Part shown: one piece after another, positions 33,037 through 40,445 of the stretch
Layout of the letters: every line of letters starts with the position of its first letter
Numbering within the stretch: position 1 is the first letter of the stretch
Assembly: GCA_900756575.1 (NCBI GenBank)
Contig: CAAEKQ010000052.1
Span: 1-40,497 of the forward strand
From: an uncultured Oscillospiraceae bacterium
GTDB taxonomy: Bacteria; Bacillota; Clostridia; Oscillospirales; Oscillospiraceae
Reading direction: 5' to 3'
Length of the DNA: 40,497 bases
Notes under the pieces: model-generated
Database searches by the model: none
What the model was told of the DNA's origin: nothing
Seen by the model: only the letters and a program-made list of their open reading frames with translations
Position numbers and translations under genes: made by a program

Positions 33037-33834
33037 TTAAGCGTGGGGCACCGTGTCCCGGGTGCGGATCACGTGCTCCGTCACCTGCACCTCTACCTTC
33101 CGGCTGGAGGGGGTATCCGCCGCCCGGAAGCAGCTCCGTTCCACCGCGCAGGCGTCATAATCCGGCCCGTGAGCGATTTTCAGATACCCCTCCTCCACCG
33201 GCGTTCCGATAGAGGGATCCATGGCCCGCCAAACTCCGCCGCAGTAGACCTCCGCCCAGGCATGGGCCTGGGGAACACCCACCGCCAAACCGGTAACAAA
33301 TCTTGCACCGATGCCCGACAGTCTGCACAGGCACAGGAACACATGGGCAAGATCTCTTGCATCGCCGACCCCGGACTCCATTGTCTGGGCAGCGGTACGG
33401 TTTCGAGACATGGGAACCAAATCCAAGCTGCGACAGGTCAGGGCACAGAGTGCCTTCGCCCTGGCCCAGGGCTCCTCCGGCAGGGGTTCTCCCACAATCA
33501 GCTGCTCCATCTGAGGAGTAGGCTGAGTAAGCCGGGTGGGATAGAGATACAGCCGATCCAGGGGATCATGAATAATATACTTGGAGCACAGCACAAAGCC
33601 CTCCGCAGAAAAACCGAAGGAGGTGTGCTTTTTGTCGATGGTACCGGTGTACATCTCATTGCCGTACACGTCGGAAATATGGGTCAGCGCCGCATGAGGC
33701 GTGATGGTCAGCTTATGGGCATAGGAACGCTGAAAGGGGAACGTGCCCGGCATACAGCGGATTAAAAAATTGTGCTTCAAAATCGGCGCTTCAAAGTCCT
33801 GCTGTACCTGAAAACGAAATGCATATTTCTTCAT
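33037..33834 (-). CDS. Transglutaminase-like protein with alanine at the nucleophile position
   Basis: This 265-residue protein has an N-terminal beta-rich domain (about 1-100) typical of the bacterial transglutaminase N domain, then a transglutaminase core. In the core, the family pattern G-V-C-x-D-x-A-H appears as GDARDLAHVFLCLCRLSGI, with GCA (Ala) where the catalytic Cys should be. The His (QAHAWAEVY) and Asp (AMDPSIG) of the triad are present. The ATG is 12 bp after the ATP-grasp stop. This pair is a known association for peptide-modifying systems. Here the protein may bind rather than cut its peptide. Confidence 0.88.
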   Translation of the reverse strand: MKKYAFRFQVQQDFEAPILKHNFLIRCMPGTFPFQRSYAHKLTITPHAALTHISDVYGNEMYTGTIDKKHTSFGFSAEGFVLCSKYIIHDPLDRLYLYPTRLTQPTPQMEQLIVGEPLPEEPWARAKALCALTCRSLDLVPMSRNRTAAQTMESGVGDARDLAHVFLCLCRLSGIGARFVTGLAVGVPQAHAWAEVYCGGVWRAMDPSIGTPVEEGYLKIAHGPDYDACAVERSCFRAADTPSSRKVEVQVTEHVIRTRDTVPHA

Positions 33835-33846
33835 ACCGCAGCCTCC

Positions 33847-35172
33847 TTATTCGCTCATGACCCAGGTGTCCTTAAAGCCGCTGGCCGGAGTGCCGTCCGC
33901 TTTCATGACGGTAAACCGGGACAGGCCGCCCATCCAAACCCGCAGGGAATCGGAATGCACCGTATACGCCCGGAAATCGCACTTGGCCTGACGGGTGGAT
34001 ACACCGTCCTCTGCCAATACCGGCTGGGTTTCCACCTCAATCCGGCTCTGGGCAATATAGCGTCTGGGCTCCCGAAGGATCCGCTGGGTGAGCTCCCGCT
34101 TTTCCTGGGTGGTCAGGGTATCACCATACACCGCCCCTGCCCGCCGGTTACTGGACACGTCCTTGAAAATCAGACTGTCCATATGCTCCAGCACATATTT
34201 CTTCTGGTCAGGATACCAGGGCACAAATGTGGGCACGTTGGGCAGAATAGGCTCCTCGTCCAGGTAGTAGCGGATCATGGCGGGGATGAAATAGTGCAGT
34301 CCCCGATCCTCCGCCAGCGAGCAGCCCGGGGCATTGATGATTGCAATATGTCCGGCGCAGTAGGCCTCCATCAAATGGGGCACACCGCAGGGGCTGTCTT
34401 CATCAAAGCACAGGGGATCCAGCATACTGTCCAGCGCCAGCCGATGGATGATGGCCACCCGCTGGAAGCCGCCCTCCGGCGCCTGGTAATAGACCTTGTT
34501 GTCCATGACAATCAGCTGCTCGGCCTCGGCCACCACCGCGCCGGTGAGCTTCGCCATATAGCACAGCTCAAAATACGAAAGATCCTGCTTTCCCTGGCTC
34601 AGCAGTACCACAATGCCGCCCTCCAGTTCCGGATCGTCGTCCATAATATCCCGATACAGCTGCTGCAGCAGAATGTCAAGGCCGCAGTTGTCGCACAGTT
34701 CCGGCACCTGATAGTTCTCCGGGGCAATCTCCCGGCAGAGCTTCCGGGCAAAATGAGGATAGGCAATGCCATCCGGCACCGACAGGCTGTCCTCCATGGC
34801 ATACCATTTGCCCCGGGTGCTGCACACCAAATCCGTTGCGGTAATGTGGGTGTAGACACTTTTCGGGGGCTGAATTCTCATGCACTGGGTACGAAAATCC
34901 GGAGACGGCAGCACAAACTCCTCCGGAATTTTCCCGTCCCGCAGGATCATCCGGTCGTGATAGATATCGTTGAGGAAGATGTTCAGGGCGTTGATCCGCT
35001 GGATCAGTCCCTGCTCCAAATGGGTAAAGGTCTTGGCAGAGAGCACCCGGGGAATGGGGTCAAAGGGCCGCTGGGTAATTTGACGCTGCCCCTGCCGAAC
35101 CACAGCAAAGCAGGCCCCCTGCTCCAGCATCCAATCATTGACCCGCTGCCGCTGTAAATCGAGCTTTTCCAT
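33847..35172 (-). CDS. Circularly permuted ATP-grasp ligase
   Basis: This 441-residue protein belongs to the circularly permuted ATP-grasp family (once DUF404/DUF407), predicted to form amide bonds. WYAMEDSLSVPDGIAYP corresponds to the conserved E-D-N-x-R-x-P-S-G-x-x-Y motif. A later segment, LIFKDVSSNRRAGAVYGDTL, followed by PRRYIAQSRIE, corresponds to the K-P nucleotide loop and the V-A-Q-E strand, though the usual glycine-rich GYGG is replaced by SSNRRAG. The alpha-E domain that often accompanies it is absent here. The ATG follows GGGAGG. It is the first gene of the five-gene operon. Confidence 0.88.
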   Translation of the reverse strand: MEKLDLQRQRVNDWMLEQGACFAVVRQGQRQITQRPFDPIPRVLSAKTFTHLEQGLIQRINALNIFLNDIYHDRMILRDGKIPEEFVLPSPDFRTQCMRIQPPKSVYTHITATDLVCSTRGKWYAMEDSLSVPDGIAYPHFARKLCREIAPENYQVPELCDNCGLDILLQQLYRDIMDDDPELEGGIVVLLSQGKQDLSYFELCYMAKLTGAVVAEAEQLIVMDNKVYYQAPEGGFQRVAIIHRLALDSMLDPLCFDEDSPCGVPHLMEAYCAGHIAIINAPGCSLAEDRGLHYFIPAMIRYYLDEEPILPNVPTFVPWYPDQKKYVLEHMDSLIFKDVSSNRRAGAVYGDTLTTQEKRELTQRILREPRRYIAQSRIEVETQPVLAEDGVSTRQAKCDFRAYTVHSDSLRVWMGGLSRFTVMKADGTPASGFKDTWVMSE

Positions 35173-35211
35173 GGCAAAGCCTCCCTACGTTATAATTCTG
35201 TTCATCTTAAT

Positions 35212-35240
35212 AATGTATCACAACTTCCCTGAATATGCAA
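35212..35240 (-). promoter_or_regulatory. Promoter of the five-gene ATP-grasp operon
   Basis: On the minus strand TTGCAT, 17 bp, TACATT, with TG one base before the -10 (TGATACATT), giving an extended -10. Confidence 0.7.
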
Positions 35241-35261
35241 TCATAGAAACCCATAGAAATC

Positions 35262-35301
35262 AATAAAAGGAACTCCGCAGCGTCCCCTGCCACGGAGTTC
35301 C
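35262..35301 (-). terminator. Terminator after the acyltransferase gene
   Basis: GGAACTCCG pairs perfectly with CGGAGTTCC across a 15-nt loop. On the minus strand it is followed by TTTTATT. It separates the acyltransferase from the ATP-grasp operon promoter. Confidence 0.8.
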
Positions 35302-35306
35302 AACTC

Positions 35307-36377
35307 TCATTGCTTCTGTTTCCGAATGCCCAGCACCAGGTAGCGGATGCCGGGAATTCGCCGCACCAGCTCATAGAGTCCCAGACTGATGGGAATTGCC
35401 AGCGCCGTCAGTCCATAGCACAGTCCAACGGGCAAATCCAGCACCCTTTGCGTCAGGCAGCCAACGGCCAGCATCACCGGATAGTGGAGGATGTACACGC
35501 CAAAGCTCGCCCGCCTGAGATAACGGGTCGCATGATTTTCCCGATTGAGGAAGCGATCGCCGCAGCCCAGTGCCGCCAGCACCGCAACCCATAGATAAAG
35601 GTTCGTCCACAGGCTTTTCAGGCACTCGTCTGACGTGTAGTTGCTTCCATAATAATGCGCCGTATAGACCGCCGCACCGAAGACCCATAAAATTCCCATG
35701 GGAACTGCCATTTTCCCCACGTTATGCTGCACGGACTCATGGGAAAACACATAGTACCCCAGCAGATACGCTGCAAAGTAAATGCCAAACCGATAGGTGG
35801 TGATCACCGGCGCATTGAGGATCTGTGCCGCGCCCCAAATCACCGGGAACAGCAGGCAAATCACGATTCCATTCGCCCGCTCCCCCAACTGCCAAACGCG
35901 GTCCTTCCGATCAATTTTCCGCAGCAACACCAGCAGCAGCGAATACACAAACAGCAGCTGAATGAACCACAATGGCCCGATCCCGCTGAGCACCGCAATG
36001 GGATACAGCAGCGGCTTCGGCATCAAATTCGTTGCCCCGGCAAGGTCGATGTTCATCAGCCCCGTGGTCCAGTGGACAATGAATAGTCCCAACGTACTGG
36101 GTACCAGCAGTCGGCCCCACCGATCCCGCAGAAATTCCCGATTCGTTTTCCCCTCCAGGGCATAGCGGGCGCATATGCCCGACACCAGAAACAGCAGCAC
36201 CATAAACCAAGGATAGACGATGTACAAAAATCCGTCCCACACCGCAAGATGCTTGGCGTTCGGGATTCCGCCCAACACGCCCACACCGTTGAACAGGTAG
36301 CCCACATGGTAAACCGTCACCAGCAGCACTGTGATCCAGCGGATGTTGTCGAGGTATGCCTTTCGTTCCGTTTTCAT
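35307..36377 (-). CDS. Acyltransferase-3 family membrane protein
   Basis: This 356-residue integral membrane protein has about ten hydrophobic helices. The N-terminus ERKAYLDNIRWITVLLVTVYHV is the typical acyltransferase-3 opening, with the catalytic-region histidine in VYHV, and LVSGICARYAL follows. GVYILHYPVML near the end is another family motif. Members O-acetylate or acylate surface sugars. The ATG overlaps the TetR-gene stop by 4 bp, so the two form one transcript, and the TetR regulator probably controls it. Confidence 0.9.
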   Translation of the reverse strand: MKTERKAYLDNIRWITVLLVTVYHVGYLFNGVGVLGGIPNAKHLAVWDGFLYIVYPWFMVLLFLVSGICARYALEGKTNREFLRDRWGRLLVPSTLGLFIVHWTTGLMNIDLAGATNLMPKPLLYPIAVLSGIGPLWFIQLLFVYSLLLVLLRKIDRKDRVWQLGERANGIVICLLFPVIWGAAQILNAPVITTYRFGIYFAAYLLGYYVFSHESVQHNVGKMAVPMGILWVFGAAVYTAHYYGSNYTSDECLKSLWTNLYLWVAVLAALGCGDRFLNRENHATRYLRRASFGVYILHYPVMLAVGCLTQRVLDLPVGLCYGLTALAIPISLGLYELVRRIPGIRYLVLGIRKQKQ

Positions 36378-36946
36378 TGCCCATTTTCCTCCTGACTATA
36401 CCGCATCCGAAGCCCCGCAAAGCCGTCGGTAAGCATTCGGCTGATGAACGCTTCATCCCAGGCCTCATAGCCCGTAGCCAGCAGCACCGCAATGCCGTGG
36501 ACATAGGCCCACATTTCCGCATGGAACACCACCGCCTGCTGCCAGGTGATGTGGAGCGTTTTCGTCAGCAGCTCCAGAATTCCGGCGATGGAGTCCAGCT
36601 CATTTTCCCGGTTCTCCCCGGTACGGTCCCGCATATAGAGGAGCCGGAACAGCTCTTTTTCCGCCCGTGCAAACAGGATATAGGCCATGCCGATGGACTT
36701 ATAGGGCGGAAAATCGGAGGTTTTGGCATAGTCCTCGGTGAATTTCCGCTGGAGCTCCCCCGCCGCCTGTACCGTGGCCCGCTTTAGCTCCTCCATCCCG
36801 GAAAACGCGCTGAAAATCACCTTGGAGGATGCGCCCAGCTTTGCGCCCACGGCTCTTGCGGATACTGCGTCATAGCCCTTCTCCCGTACAAGCGCCAGAG
36901 CGGCCTCTACGATTTCTTCCTTTGAAAATTTACACTCCGGCGGCAT
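36374..36946 (-). CDS. TetR-family transcriptional regulator
   Basis: This 190-residue repressor has an N-terminal helix-turn-helix (FSKEEIVEAALALVREKG, then AVGAKLGASSKVIFSAFSG) and a C-terminal ligand domain (TetR_C_13-like, with LFRLLYMRDRT and WAYVHGIAVLLATG). The ORF is open to 37021, but the ATG at 36946 follows AAGGGG and starts the domain. Translation from further up would read through the operator palindrome. It is co-transcribed with the acyltransferase and likely autoregulated. Confidence 0.92.
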   Translation of the reverse strand: MPPECKFSKEEIVEAALALVREKGYDAVSARAVGAKLGASSKVIFSAFSGMEELKRATVQAAGELQRKFTEDYAKTSDFPPYKSIGMAYILFARAEKELFRLLYMRDRTGENRENELDSIAGILELLTKTLHITWQQAVVFHAEMWAYVHGIAVLLATGYEAWDEAFISRMLTDGFAGLRMRYSQEENGQ

Positions 36947-36963
36947 TGGACATTCCCCTTTCA

Positions 36964-36991
36964 GAAACATATGTTGCGCAACGTATGTTTC
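36964..36991. promoter_or_regulatory. Operator palindrome for the TetR regulator
   Basis: A 28-bp near-perfect inverted repeat with half site GAAACATA and core GTTGCGCAAC, mismatched at one symmetric pair. It covers the predicted transcription start, immediately downstream of the -10 box. Confidence 0.8.
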
Positions 36992-36992
36992 C

Positions 36993-37021
36993 AGTATATC
37001 GTTCCGATTCTGCTTTGTCAA
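36993..37021 (-). promoter_or_regulatory. Promoter of the TetR-acyltransferase operon
   Basis: On the minus strand a perfect TTGACA, 17 bp, TATACT. Confidence 0.9.
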
Positions 37022-37070
37022 GTCCCTCTGAATTGCATTTTCTATGGCATTTTACACGATTTCACAAACC

Positions 37071-37125
37071 GTTCATTAAAAGTTCATGCAAAAGTCCATA
37101 GAATTCCGTATACTGTTGTCAGATA
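37071..37125 (+). promoter_or_regulatory. HtrA promoter with 11-bp-phased direct repeats
   Basis: GTTCAT occurs at 37071 and 37082, an 11-bp spacing typical of sites for OmpR/PhoB-family response regulators. TATACT at 37120-37125 is a good -10, while no good -35 is present, as expected for an activator-dependent promoter. Confidence 0.5.
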
Positions 37126-37131
37126 TCATAG

Positions 37132-37199
37132 CCGGAGGTATGCCCTCCGGTTCTTTCCCCCGGAGTATCAAACCTCCGGCTTACTATCCTTAACGGAGG
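37132..37199 (+). promoter_or_regulatory. Structured 5' leader of the HtrA mRNA
   Basis: Two adjacent hairpins (CCGGAGG/CCCTCCGG, and CCGGAG/CCTCCGG) precede the ribosome binding site CGGAGG at 37194. The CCTCCGG of the second hairpin (37173-37179) could instead pair with that site and hide it. Confidence 0.45.
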
Positions 37200-37206
37200 A
37201 AGTTTT

Positions 37207-38472
37207 ATGGATCCTTTTGAGCACGATTCCGATTTTCTGGATGACGCCTCTCCATATCAGGACTACTACAGCACCGGCGGACAATACCGTCCCCCGCGCA
37301 AGCCCCGGAACCATGGCTGGATCGCCGCAACCTTGGGCGTTTTGCTGCTGTGCGTCACCGCAGGGGCAACGCTGGCCCGGGAAACCCGTACTACCCAGCC
37401 GCAGAGCGATACGCCCCAGCCCTCCCCCACCGCCACGGAAATCACCTCTGGCGGTGCACAGGAGCAGGCCCAGGTCAGTGTTTCTCCCGCGCCGCCCCCG
37501 GATTCCGGCACCGTCATCGGTACGGGCACGGTGCTGACCATTACCGAGAGCACCGGAGAAGAACTGGCGCTACCGGATATCTATAAGAAGGTCATTCCCA
37601 GCGTGGTATCCATCACCGCCGTCAGCGGCTCCTCCACCTCCACCGGAACGGGCATTATCATGTCCTCTGACGGCTATATCATCACCAACTACCATGTGGT
37701 CTCCTCCGCCCAGCAGATTGTGGTACTGCTCACCAACGGCCAGGAATATGCAGCCTGCCGGGTGGGCGGTGACGAAACCTCGGACCTTATGGTGCTGAAA
37801 ATTGATGCAACAGATCTGACCCCGGCGGAATTCGGCGATTCCGATGCCGCTGAGGTGGGCGACAGTGTGGTGGCCATCGGCGATCCCCTGGGCATTGAAC
37901 TCCGGGGCACCATGACCGACGGCATCATCTGCGGCATCAAGCGGGATGTGGACGTGGGCGACCGCACCATGAGCCTAATGCAGACCAATGCGGCCCTGAA
38001 CAGCGGCAACTCCGGCGGCCCCCTGGTGAATATGGAGGGACAGGTCATCGGCATCAACACCATCAAGCTTTCGTCTTCCGGTTTTACCACCGTGGAGGGC
38101 CTGGGTTTTGCCATTCCCATTGATTCCGCCAAGCCCATTGTGGACGAGCTGGTGGAAAAGGGCTATGTCACCGGCCGCCCCGCCTTTGGTTTTGACGTGG
38201 AGCAGCTGGAAAGCCGGATTTCCCTATACTATGACCTTCCCGGCAAGCTGTATATCCGCTCGGTGGAGCCCAATTCTGACGCTTACACCCAGGGCATTCG
38301 TGCCGGAGACATCATCACCGCCATTGACGGCCAGTCCGTTACCACAGTGGACGAATTCAATCGCATTAAGAATGAATACTCCGCAGGAGATCAGATTCCT
38401 CTGACCGTTTTCCGCAGCGGGCACAACTATGAAGTCACCGTCACCCTGATGGATCGGGCGGATTTGGACTAA
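37207..38472 (+). CDS. HtrA/DegP-like serine protease, membrane-anchored
   Basis: This 421-residue quality-control protease faces the outside of the membrane. A cytoplasmic N-terminus (1-37) is followed by one helix (about 38-57) and a Pro/Thr-rich linker. The trypsin-like domain has triad H163 (TNYHVV), D193 (SDLMVL) and S269 (NSGNSGGPL). One PDZ domain forms the C-terminus (about 325-415, with AGDIITAIDGQSV). This matches the single-PDZ HtrA layout of Firmicutes. The ATG has GGAGG 7 bp upstream. It is monocistronic, and its leader suggests stress control. Confidence 0.95.
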   Translation: MDPFEHDSDFLDDASPYQDYYSTGGQYRPPRKPRNHGWIAATLGVLLLCVTAGATLARETRTTQPQSDTPQPSPTATEITSGGAQEQAQVSVSPAPPPDSGTVIGTGTVLTITESTGEELALPDIYKKVIPSVVSITAVSGSSTSTGTGIIMSSDGYIITNYHVVSSAQQIVVLLTNGQEYAACRVGGDETSDLMVLKIDATDLTPAEFGDSDAAEVGDSVVAIGDPLGIELRGTMTDGIICGIKRDVDVGDRTMSLMQTNAALNSGNSGGPLVNMEGQVIGINTIKLSSSGFTTVEGLGFAIPIDSAKPIVDELVEKGYVTGRPAFGFDVEQLESRISLYYDLPGKLYIRSVEPNSDAYTQGIRAGDIITAIDGQSVTTVDEFNRIKNEYSAGDQIPLTVFRSGHNYEVTVTLMDRADLD

Positions 38473-38484
38473 ACTGCATACAAA

Positions 38485-38525
38485 AGAACCCTATGTCGCA
38501 TTACACGGCATAGGGTTCTCTTTTT
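38485..38525. terminator. Bidirectional terminator between htrA and the flavoprotein gene
   Basis: AGAACCCTATG pairs perfectly with CATAGGGTTCT across a 13-nt loop, followed by CTTTTTA on the plus strand and TTTTGT on the minus strand. Confidence 0.88.
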
Positions 38526-38570
38526 ATGGCAACGCCACATAATCTGGCAAGGAGATTTGGTGTTCCTAAT

Positions 38571-40352
38571 TTACTTGCAAAACTCAACGGCCCGTTCGCC
38601 TGCCAAATAGCCGCTGCTGAAAGCAACCGTCAGCGCCGACAGCACGCCCTCGATATAGGCAACGCCAATTTCACCGGGAAGCATGATACCGCGGATGTTA
38701 TCACCGGCGGCATAGAGTCCGGCGATGGGCTGATCCTGCTTGAGAACCCGCAGGTCGCTGTCCGTTGCCATTCCGCCTACTGCGTTCTCGTGGAACAGCT
38801 TGATGAACAGGGCATAGAACGGGCCGTTGGCAATGGGCGTGGGATCGGGCATCTCCATGGGGCCGAACATACCGCCCTCGTCCTCATCGTCTTCCTCACC
38901 GGGTTTGGGGGGAGGGCCGCCGGGTCCTTCGTCGTCGTCGCCGAGAGGAGGGCCAAAGGGCATGGGATCGTTCAAGTGCTCATTATGAGACTGCACCGAA
39001 GCCAGCAGCACCGCGGGATCTACCCCAAGCTCTGCGGCAAGCCCCTCCAGGGTATCGGATTTCTTGATGCTGCCCCATTCCACCTCCTGGTCGATCTCCG
39101 CCTGGAAGTTGTTGTAGAGACGATCCATGTCCACGCCCACGGCGTCGGGAGTACGGCCCTTGGCGCTTTCCATGGCGTCCTCCAGAGCGGTCTGATCCAA
39201 TACGGCCCAGAGATAGCGCTCCTTGGTGTGGGCCAGGGGGCTGACCTCGGTCATTGCCATGGGGGCGTGGAACAGCTCGCCGGTGGGGGTGATGTTCATC
39301 ACGCTCATGCTCCGGGATGCAGTCAGGCCGCAGGTGCCGAAGGGGTGCCGGGCTGGGCCGAACAGGTTCACACGGCGGTTGACATAATCAACATCCGCGC
39401 CAATGTCCCGGCACATGGTGATGCCGTCGCCGGTGCAAGTGGAGCAGGTGAAGATATGCACAGGCTCGCTGCCGTCGTCCCGATAGAAAATCGGCTGGAA
39501 CTGGGCCATGAGTTCCTTGTTATGGGTGAATGCACCGGCACAGACGATGACAGCCTTGGCGTGTACTTCAATTTCGCCGCCGGGATCCTGGGCCAGTACG
39601 CCGGTGACTGCGCCGAATTCATCGGTGAGCAGCTTTGTAGCCGGAGCGCGGTAGAAAATCTCGCCGCCCTTGTCCAGCAGAATGCCCAGCAGCTTCTTAC
39701 ATAGAAACCAGCCGTTGCCGCCGGGGCCGATGGAGGTGTCAATGCGCTTGTGGTTATAGGGCTCGTCATAGGTGCCCACCAGGCCCTTGGAGTTGAAGGG
39801 GCCGTCACCGAATACATAATCCTTGCCCAGATCGTGCTGGGTAATCAGCCAGTTGACAAAGTCCACGTCGGCATCCAGCATATTTTTCACCAGCTGACCG
39901 TCCACCTGGTTCTTGGTCTTCTTCATAAACTTGCGGTACAGCTTCTCCCGGGGATCGGGAATGCCGTCCTGCTCATGCCAAACGGACCACTGAGCCCGGA
40001 ACATATGGGCATACCAGGCCGAGCCGCCGATTTCCTTGTTCTTCTCCAGCACCACAACCTTCTTGCCGCTGTCGGCAGCACGGGCAGCGGCGGCCAAACC
40101 GGATGCACCGGCGCCGATGACCACCACGTCGCAGTCCCGAATGATCTTGTCATGAACGGGCACTTGGGGCGCGGGCAGGTCGGGATTGGAGATCACATCG
40201 TTGTGGCAGACCGTGGCGCAGTGGCCGCAGTCGATGCATTTTTCCGGGTCGATCCAGTATTTTGCGCCCTTAAAACGGATGGCGCCGACGGGACATTCTA
40301 CCCGGCAGCGGTGGCAGCAGGAACAGTGCTGCCGGTCAATGACATATGCCAT
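38571..40352 (-). CDS. Ferredoxin-flavoprotein oxidoreductase (fumarate reductase-like)
   Basis: This 593-residue redox enzyme starts with two [4Fe-4S] motifs: C10, C13, C16, C20-P and C39, C42, C45, C49. A Rossmann FAD motif follows (VVVIGAGASGLAAAARAA, about 76-93), then an FAD_binding_2/fumarate reductase-like domain ending with GLYAAGDNIRGIMLPGEIG. Electrons would pass from the clusters to FAD and an organic acceptor. The acceptor cannot be named. Residues about 464-503 form an insertion rich in Asp, Glu, Gly and Pro. There is no signal peptide, so it is probably cytosolic. The ATG follows AGGAGG. Confidence 0.88.
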   Translation of the reverse strand: MAYVIDRQHCSCCHRCRVECPVGAIRFKGAKYWIDPEKCIDCGHCATVCHNDVISNPDLPAPQVPVHDKIIRDCDVVVIGAGASGLAAAARAADSGKKVVVLEKNKEIGGSAWYAHMFRAQWSVWHEQDGIPDPREKLYRKFMKKTKNQVDGQLVKNMLDADVDFVNWLITQHDLGKDYVFGDGPFNSKGLVGTYDEPYNHKRIDTSIGPGGNGWFLCKKLLGILLDKGGEIFYRAPATKLLTDEFGAVTGVLAQDPGGEIEVHAKAVIVCAGAFTHNKELMAQFQPIFYRDDGSEPVHIFTCSTCTGDGITMCRDIGADVDYVNRRVNLFGPARHPFGTCGLTASRSMSVMNITPTGELFHAPMAMTEVSPLAHTKERYLWAVLDQTALEDAMESAKGRTPDAVGVDMDRLYNNFQAEIDQEVEWGSIKKSDTLEGLAAELGVDPAVLLASVQSHNEHLNDPMPFGPPLGDDDEGPGGPPPKPGEEDDEDEGGMFGPMEMPDPTPIANGPFYALFIKLFHENAVGGMATDSDLRVLKQDQPIAGLYAAGDNIRGIMLPGEIGVAYIEGVLSALTVAFSSGYLAGERAVEFCK

Positions 40353-40387
40353 GGGAAATCCTCCTGTAATCAGTTATCTATATAACT

Positions 40388-40416
40388 ATTTTAATACGAA
40401 ACGTTTCCCGCTGCAA
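40388..40416 (-). promoter_or_regulatory. Flavoprotein promoter with a LacI-type operator
   Basis: On the minus strand TTGCAG, 17 bp, TAAAAT. The spacer contains the perfect palindrome GAAACGTTTC (40398-40407) with the central CG typical of LacI/GalR-family sites. Confidence 0.65.
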
Positions 40417-40445
40417 ATATCAATAATCAATCTCGGGTACGATTT

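Noticed and set aside
33772..35157. 461-codon plus-strand frame opposite the ATP-grasp gene
   Set aside because: The minus-strand gene has family motifs, a strong site and operon spacing. The plus frame has none.
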